Shown: one piece after another, positions 14,685 to 18,499 of the stretch | Numbering within the stretch: the stretch's first letter is position 1 | Layout of the letters: each line of letters starts with the position of its first letter | Origin: Spirochaetaceae bacterium | Lineage (GTDB): Bacteria > Spirochaetota > Spirochaetia > Treponematales > Breznakiellaceae | Assembly (NCBI GenBank): GCA_031255115.1 | Contig: JAIRTD010000044.1 | Span: 1 to 18,499, forward strand | Direction of reading: 5' to 3' | DNA length: 18,499 nucleotides | The notes under the pieces: generated by a model | The model's input: the letters and a program-made list of their open reading frames with translations, nothing else | The model's database searches: none | Told to the model about the DNA's origin: nothing | Translations under genes and position numbers: made by a program

Positions 14685-15638
14685 ATGGCTAAGGCTGTAT
14701 TCAGGCCGGCAGAGGTCGTGCTGAGTAACGAAAAGGTAATTCTCGATCCGCCCCAGACCCAGGCGGAACTGGCCCGTATGGCCCAGGCGGCCAGCGTGAT
14801 GGACGAACTAGAAGACGCCGACGAATACATAGGCCCTACCGCGGATGATATACGCCGCGAAATGGAAGAATTCAAGGCCCGCTGGGAAAGCGAAAAAGAA
14901 ACCATGATTATGTCCGCCCGCGCCGAGGCCGAAGCGATAAAAAAGAACGCCGAGGACGCGGCGTTTCAGGAAGTAAAGCGCCGTACCGACCAGGCCCAGG
15001 CCCAGAAACAGCTTGCCGCTGACGAAGCGGACAGAATTATCGCCGAGGCAAAAGAAAAGGCGCAGGCCATAGAAAGCGACGCCAGATCCGCCTTTGAGGG
15101 TGAAAAAAAGGCCGCCGAGGACGAGGGCTTTGCCGAAGGCCGGGAAAAGGGCTTTGCCGAAGGCCGGGCGGAAGTTGAACGGCTCATAGAAAGGACCAGG
15201 ACCATACTGGAAAGAACCCAGGACAAGAGAGCCGAAATACTCGCCGAGACAGAACAGCAGATCATAGACCTGGTGCTCCTTATTTCCCGCAAGGTTATTA
15301 AGGTTATTTCAGAAAGCCAGAGGAATATTATTATTTCCAACGTGGTTCAGGCCCTCCGCAAGGTCAAGGGCCGGGGCAATGTAATCATCAGGGTCAATAT
15401 GGCCGACATCAAACTTACCACGGAACACATGAAGGATTTTGTCAAACTTGTTGAAGGGACAAAGTCGGTTCAGATTGTGGAAGATTCCAAAGTCGACAAA
15501 GGCGGCTGCGTCATCGAAACCGAATTCGGCGAAATCGACGCGAGGATTTCGAATCAGCTTGCCGAACTGGAAACCAAAATCCTGGAAATATCGCCCATTA
15601 AGTCCAAAGCCCGCACAGCGCCGCTGGACGAAGCCTGA
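14685..15638 (+). CDS. fliH: Flagellar assembly protein FliH
   Basis: FliH holds the export ATPase FliI at the C-ring and regulates it. The product of 317 residues is highly charged and largely helical. The N-terminal part (1-60) is poorly conserved. Residues about 60-145 form a long Glu/Ala/Lys/Arg-rich coiled coil. Then comes a GxxxG ladder, GFAEGREKGFAEGRAE, which is the known glycine-repeat signature of FliH and YscL-type proteins, and last the conserved C-terminal domain (LVLLISRKVIKVISESQRN, GGCVIETEFGEIDARISNQL). AGGAG (14675-14679) lies 5 bases before the ATG. Position between fliG and fliI agrees. Confidence 0.95.
   Translation: MAKAVFRPAEVVLSNEKVILDPPQTQAELARMAQAASVMDELEDADEYIGPTADDIRREMEEFKARWESEKETMIMSARAEAEAIKKNAEDAAFQEVKRRTDQAQAQKQLAADEADRIIAEAKEKAQAIESDARSAFEGEKKAAEDEGFAEGREKGFAEGRAEVERLIERTRTILERTQDKRAEILAETEQQIIDLVLLISRKVIKVISESQRNIIISNVVQALRKVKGRGNVIIRVNMADIKLTTEHMKDFVKLVEGTKSVQIVEDSKVDKGGCVIETEFGEIDARISNQLAELETKILEISPIKSKARTAPLDEA
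15125..15168 (+). repeat. 20-bp direct repeat, 24-bp period, in fliH
   Basis: The 20 bases at 15125-15144 recur without a mismatch at 15149-15168. They encode GFAEG twice, in the phase that builds the GxxxG ladder. Exact identity at the DNA level, not just at protein level, points to a recent duplication or a slippage unit. Confidence 0.85.
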
Positions 15639-15657
15639 CGGGGTTTAGGGAGGGGAC

Positions 15658-17058
15658 ATGGCCGCGTTAGCCACGATACTTGATAAATATCTTGAAACAG
15701 CGGAACAGGTCGATCCGGTAAAATGTACCGGAAGGGTAACCAGAGTACAGGGCCTGCTCATAGAAAGCCGGGGACCTGGCGCCGTTATAGGCGAGCTCTG
15801 CCGCATAGAAGTCCCCAAACTCCGTTCCATGATACGCGCCGAAGTAGTCGGCTTCCGTGACGACATCGTACAGCTTATGGCCTTTGACGAGACCACGGGC
15901 CTTGAAGTCGGAAACCTTGTCGTAGCCTCCGGCGAAAGACTCCGCGTTCCCGTATCAACCAAACTGCTTGGAAGGGTCCTTGATCCCCTGGGAAGGCCGA
16001 GCGACGGCAAGGGCGATATCGAGTCCCCGGTCTTTTATCCGGCCGTGGCGGAACCTCCTGATCCCCTTAAAAGACGGCGCATTACCCAGTGGATGACCAC
16101 CGGGGTCAGGGCCATAGACGGACTCTTGTCCGTAGGCCGGGGCCAGCGGCTGGGCATCTTTGCCGGTTCGGGCGTAGGCAAGTCCACCCTTCTCGGCATG
16201 ATTGCGCGTAACACCACCGCCCATGTCAACGTCGTTGCCCTCATCGGCGAGCGGGGCAGGGAAGTGCGGGACTTTATCGAAAGCGACCTGGGGAGCGAAG
16301 GCCTGGCCCGTTCGGTTATCATTGTCGCCCCTTCCAATTCGCCGCCCCTGGCCAGGCTTAGAGGCGCCTATGTGGCCACCGCGGTGGCGGAATTCTTCCG
16401 TGACCAGGGCATGGACGTAATGCTCCTCTTTGACTCGGTAACCCGCTTTGCCAGGGCCCAACGGGAAATAGGACTCGCCACCGGGGAACCGCCCGCGACA
16501 AGGGGTTATACGCCAAGCGTCTTTGACTCAATGCCCAAGCTCCTTGAACGCTGCGGGACTTCCGACAAGGGAACGATTACCGGCTTTTATACGATACTTG
16601 TCGACGGCGACGACATGGACGAACCCATATCCGATACAGTCAGGGGCATACTTGACGGCCATATTATACTTTCCCGAAACATTGCCCAGCGTTACCACTA
16701 CCCGGCCATTGACGTACTGGCAAGCATATCCCGCCTTGCGCCGGCAGTAACCGGGCCAATAACCAGAAAGGCCGCGGGTTATATCAGGCGTCTTATGGCG
16801 GTCTACGCCGAAGCCGCGGACCTTATTGACGTAGGCGCCTACAAGAGCGGAAGCAACGCGGCCATTGACGAGGCGATAAAAAAAATGGAGAGCATAAATA
16901 ATTTTCTCATTCAGGCCGTGGAAGAAAAATCATCAATACCGGACACCGCCGCCGCCATGTCCGCCATCGCCGAGATGCAGATACCCCCCGAAGAACTGGG
17001 CCCCTATATCTCCGGCACAAGCGCCGAAGCCGCAAAGGCCGATACGCAAAAGGCTTAA
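15658..17058 (+). CDS. fliI: Flagellum-specific export ATPase FliI
   Basis: FliI is the F1-beta-like hexameric ATPase that powers or primes export of flagellar axial proteins. The product of 466 residues has the N-terminal beta-barrel (GRVTRVQGLLIESRGPGAVI), Walker A GSGVGKST at 170-177, the ALIGERGREVRDF motif with the catalytic Glu region, Walker B MLLFDSVTRFARAQREI, and the family signature PSVFDSMPKLLERCG. The C-terminal helical part runs past 400 (IDEAIKKMESINNFLIQAV) and ends in a short Ala/Lys-rich tail. GGGAGGGG (15648-15655) is the ribosome site. The A8 run at 16878-16885 is noted under rejected items. Confidence 0.98.
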   Translation: MAALATILDKYLETAEQVDPVKCTGRVTRVQGLLIESRGPGAVIGELCRIEVPKLRSMIRAEVVGFRDDIVQLMAFDETTGLEVGNLVVASGERLRVPVSTKLLGRVLDPLGRPSDGKGDIESPVFYPAVAEPPDPLKRRRITQWMTTGVRAIDGLLSVGRGQRLGIFAGSGVGKSTLLGMIARNTTAHVNVVALIGERGREVRDFIESDLGSEGLARSVIIVAPSNSPPLARLRGAYVATAVAEFFRDQGMDVMLLFDSVTRFARAQREIGLATGEPPATRGYTPSVFDSMPKLLERCGTSDKGTITGFYTILVDGDDMDEPISDTVRGILDGHIILSRNIAQRYHYPAIDVLASISRLAPAVTGPITRKAAGYIRRLMAVYAEAADLIDVGAYKSGSNAAIDEAIKKMESINNFLIQAVEEKSSIPDTAAAMSAIAEMQIPPEELGPYISGTSAEAAKADTQKA

Positions 17059-17064
17059 AATACC

Positions 17065-17517
17065 ATGAAGCGTTTTGTTTTTAAGCTGGAAAAAATCCTC
17101 GAACTCCGCAGCCATTACGAAAAAGAAGCCAGGATAGAACTGGGCAGGGCCATCGCCGTACTCTCAGGCATAGAGCAGGAGATTGAAGCAACCGCAAGAA
17201 AACGGGTCGACGCCGCCTCGGAACGTTTTCTCCCCGGCAGAACCGGGGCCGAGATATACAGCGCCGATCTTTATATCATGCGGCTTGATCAACTCAAGGA
17301 CAGACTCTTTGAAGACGCTGCCAAAGCCGAACTCGTCGTAGCCGAAAAAAGAGAAAAATACGTCGAAGCCTCGCGGGAAAAAAAGGCCCTGGACAAACTT
17401 AAAGAAAAACGCTTTGCCGAATATAAAAAAGCCCTGTCCGCCGAAGAAATAAAAACCATAGACGACATCACCAACGGCCGCCGCAGCCGCCTCGCCCTGA
17501 CCGAAGGATACATCTAA
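17065..17517 (+). CDS. fliJ: Flagellar export chaperone FliJ
   Basis: FliJ is the coiled-coil stalk protein of the export ATPase complex and also escorts minor substrates. The product of 150 residues begins MKRFVFKLEKILELRSHYEKEA, split here as MKRFVFKLEKILELR and SHYEKEA, the classic FliJ N-terminus. It is almost all helix with heptad-like Glu/Lys/Leu patterning (LDQLKDRLFEDAAKAELVV, EKREKYVEASREKKALDKL). The ribosome site is weak and the ATG is 6 bases after the fliI stop, so it probably depends on coupling. It is the last + strand gene of the run. No flagellar gene follows inside the window; the next genes face it. Confidence 0.93.
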   Translation: MKRFVFKLEKILELRSHYEKEARIELGRAIAVLSGIEQEIEATARKRVDAASERFLPGRTGAEIYSADLYIMRLDQLKDRLFEDAAKAELVVAEKREKYVEASREKKALDKLKEKRFAEYKKALSAEEIKTIDDITNGRRSRLALTEGYI

Positions 17518-17552
17518 AGCCCCCGGAACACCCTGCGGATTATACCGCGCGC

Positions 17553-17870
17553 CTATACCCGCAGCAAAACTTCTTCTTTTACCTTGCTTTGCCTGGTTTT
17601 GGGATAAGCCCTGATTTCCAGACCCATGCCAAGGCCGGACAGGTATTCCTGCAGGGTCGAAATTTTCATGTCCCTGCGTTTTTCAATTCTGGAAACAGAG
17701 GTCTGACTAAAATTTTCTATCTCACCCTGCCTGACACCGCATTTTTCCCGTAGCTGCGCCAGACGAAGCGCCAGTACTTCCCTATCAGCCCTGATACGTG
17801 CCCGCTCCACGGATTCGGGGGACATTACCGCTTCCATTGCTTTCATCGCGTTCTTTAATTTCTTCGCCAT
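17553..17870 (-). CDS. XRE-family antitoxin, HigA-like
   Basis: This 105-residue protein has a helix-turn-helix of the XRE type at about residues 35-90 (ALRLAQLREKCGVRQGEIEN, then SVSRIEKRRDMKISTLQEYL), preceded by a helical start and followed by a short basic end. It matches the antitoxins paired with Gp49/HigB-type toxins, which bind the toxin and repress their shared promoter. It starts 5 bases after the toxin stop. A GGGAG ribosome site lies across the toxin stop, so the antitoxin should be well translated. The gene converges on fliJ with only 35 bases between the stops, and no clear terminator is seen. The toxin-before-antitoxin order is the HigBA order. Confidence 0.9.
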   Translation of the reverse strand: MAKKLKNAMKAMEAVMSPESVERARIRADREVLALRLAQLREKCGVRQGEIENFSQTSVSRIEKRRDMKISTLQEYLSGLGMGLEIRAYPKTRQSKVKEEVLLRV

Positions 17871-17874
17871 AAAT

Positions 17875-18225
17875 TTACTCCCAAGAATAATCTTTGTATT
17901 TTCTGATTAAAGTCTCTGCCTTCCTGATCAAATCCGTATAAAACTCCTCTTCATTTTTGCCTTTTTTATCGCCGCCGACCAACAGAAGCCCTTTGCGTTT
18001 TGGATCAAAGTAAAACGCCACTCTGAACACATGACCTTTACTCTGTATCCGCAATTCTTTCAGGTTCCTGATTTTTGCACCATGCAAGGTATCTGCGTAA
18101 GGCCGTCCCAAATTTGGCCCTAACTCCGCAAGTAAATTGACAGCGACCTTTATATCCTCTTTGGATTCATCACCCAAAGTGAAAAACCATTCGAGGTATT
18201 CGTCGGTACCATAAATGCTCCACAT
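17875..18225 (-). CDS. RelE/ParE-superfamily toxin, Gp49 (HigB-like) type
   Basis: This 116-residue protein matches the phage-derived Gp49-like/HigB family: the start MWSIYGTDEYLEWF, the middle GPNLGRPYADTLHGAKIRNL and KELRIQSKG, and the FYFDPKRKGLLLVGGDKKG strand region. Relatives are ribosome-dependent mRNA endonucleases that arrest growth when the paired antitoxin is lost. Family proteins begin with MW at this point, so the start is well supported, although no ribosome site precedes it. Rows 17881-18120, which hold most of this gene, average about 42% GC by hand count, against about 57% in counted rows of hslU and fliF. This suggests acquisition from elsewhere. Confidence 0.9.
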   Translation of the reverse strand: MWSIYGTDEYLEWFFTLGDESKEDIKVAVNLLAELGPNLGRPYADTLHGAKIRNLKELRIQSKGHVFRVAFYFDPKRKGLLLVGGDKKGKNEEEFYTDLIRKAETLIRKYKDYSWE

Positions 18226-18231
18226 AAACAG

Positions 18232-18260
18232 AGTATGTCATAAAGTGCATGCTTTGTCAA
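18232..18260 (-). promoter_or_regulatory. Promoter of the toxin-antitoxin pair
   Basis: Reading the minus strand, a perfect -35 TTGACA (18255-18260), a 17-base spacer and a -10 CATACT (18232-18237, 4 of 6 consensus) face the toxin gene. The toxin ATG begins 6 bases after the -10, so the transcript should start at or next to the start codon. The spacer holds the symmetric element AAAG-N6-CTTT (18242-18255), a possible antitoxin operator. The remaining bases to 18334 show nothing else. Confidence 0.6.
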
Positions 18261-18334
18261 TATCTCCAGGACCACAGACGACCCATTTTATGCAGAAAAT
18301 CTTCTTGCCGGTCTTGTACCGTTGTGGTATATTG

Positions 18335-18499
18335 ATGACAATGACAAATGCAAGCCCTGTTTTTGATAAGGCAAAATCTTCCACATACTACCATAGCGAC
18401 CATCTTGGGAGCGCGGAGTTTATCACGGACGCGGACGGGGACTGGTATGAGCGTATAGAGTACACGCCGTACGGGGAGACGTGGATAGAGGAGCGGAAC
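18335..18499 (+). CDS. Rhs repeat-associated core fragment, truncated at both ends
   Basis: From about 18380 the frame encodes STYYHSDHLGSAEFITDADG and WYERIEYTPYGETWIEE, the unmistakable start of the Rhs/YD-repeat core signature (YxHxDHLGSxxxxTD...Y.PYGE). Such proteins form large shells that deliver C-terminal toxins, or end as displaced tips. Here the long YD-repeat body that should come before the signature is absent: the frame from the ATGs at 18335 and 18341 gives only about 13-15 residues before it, and no ribosome site precedes either ATG. It is therefore probably a broken or displaced 3' part of an rhs gene. It continues past the window end, so the toxin tip and any immunity gene cannot be seen. 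Confidence 0.75.
   Translation, partial: MTMTNASPVFDKAKSSTYYHSDHLGSAEFITDADGDWYERIEYTPYGETWIEERN

Noticed and set aside
14680..14685. TTGACA just before and overlapping the fliH start
   Set aside because: No -10 box at a suitable distance, and it lies over the fliH start codon; taken as chance.
16878..16885. A8 run in fliI with A AAA AAA in frame and a -1 stop at 16899-16901
   Set aside because: It encodes conserved Ile-Lys-Lys-Met residues, lacks a well-spaced internal ribosome site, and the truncated protein would lose the C-terminal helical domain; most likely just Lys codon use.
17535..17548. GCGG-ATTATA-CCGC stem between fliJ and the antitoxin as a bidirectional terminator
   Set aside because: Only 4 bp of stem and no T run on either side, so too weak to call.
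1..18499. tRNA, rRNA, CRISPR array, insertion sequence or complete phage integrase module
   Set aside because: None seen. The two tyrosine recombinases are of the Xer housekeeping type with no att-like repeats or phage genes around them.

Overview
The window looks like chromosome of a spirochaete close to Treponema. This rests on two things: flagellar genes in the order flgB-flgC-fliE-fliF-fliG-fliH-fliI-fliJ lie directly downstream of hslVU and a topA/xer/dprA block, and the FliG and FliH sequences have a spirochaete look. GC is about 57% in hand-counted rows of the flagellar and hslU parts, ATA is a very common Ile codon, and an Rhs fragment lies at the right edge. Together these fit a gut-type treponeme better than T. 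pallidum or Borrelia, but the species cannot be fixed from the sequence.

Layout. Positions 3-17517 carry 17 genes, all on the + strand, packed with overlaps or gaps of 1-80 bases and with no visible intrinsic terminator. They fall into four groups. (1) Cell division: ftsA (5' end outside the window) and ftsZ. (2) DNA topology, recombination and uptake: xerC, a membrane-anchored TPR protein, dprA, topA, xerD. (3) ATP-dependent proteolysis: hslV, hslU. (4) Flagellar basal body and export: flgB, flgC, fliE, fliF, fliG, fliH, fliI, fliJ. The largest gap in the run, 80 bases between hslU and flgB, holds a good -10 box. After fliJ the character changes: a HigB/HigA-type toxin-antitoxin pair lies on the minus strand (17553-18225, about 42% GC in the counted rows), followed by the start of an Rhs core fragment on the + strand that runs off the window. 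No stretch over 300 bases lacks a gene.

How the genes work together. FtsA tethers FtsZ to the membrane for septation. XerC and XerD would resolve chromosome dimers at division, and topoisomerase I relaxes negative supercoils. DprA handles incoming single-stranded DNA. HslVU degrades proteins. FlgB, FlgC, FliE and FliF build the rod and MS ring, FliG is the rotor switch protein, and FliH, FliI and FliJ drive export.

Most notable observations: a dnaX-like -1 frameshift signal in ftsZ that would remove the FtsA-binding tail; a large acidic insertion in the HslU I-domain; a 55-residue XerD tail whose DNA holds a perfect 10-bp-arm palindrome and a hairpin just before hslV; a short HslV propeptide; a 15-bp tandem repeat at the end of dprA; and a toxin-antitoxin promoter placed so that the toxin mRNA would be leaderless. 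None of these is a clearly new system. They are specific, checkable oddities in a largely classical gene cluster.
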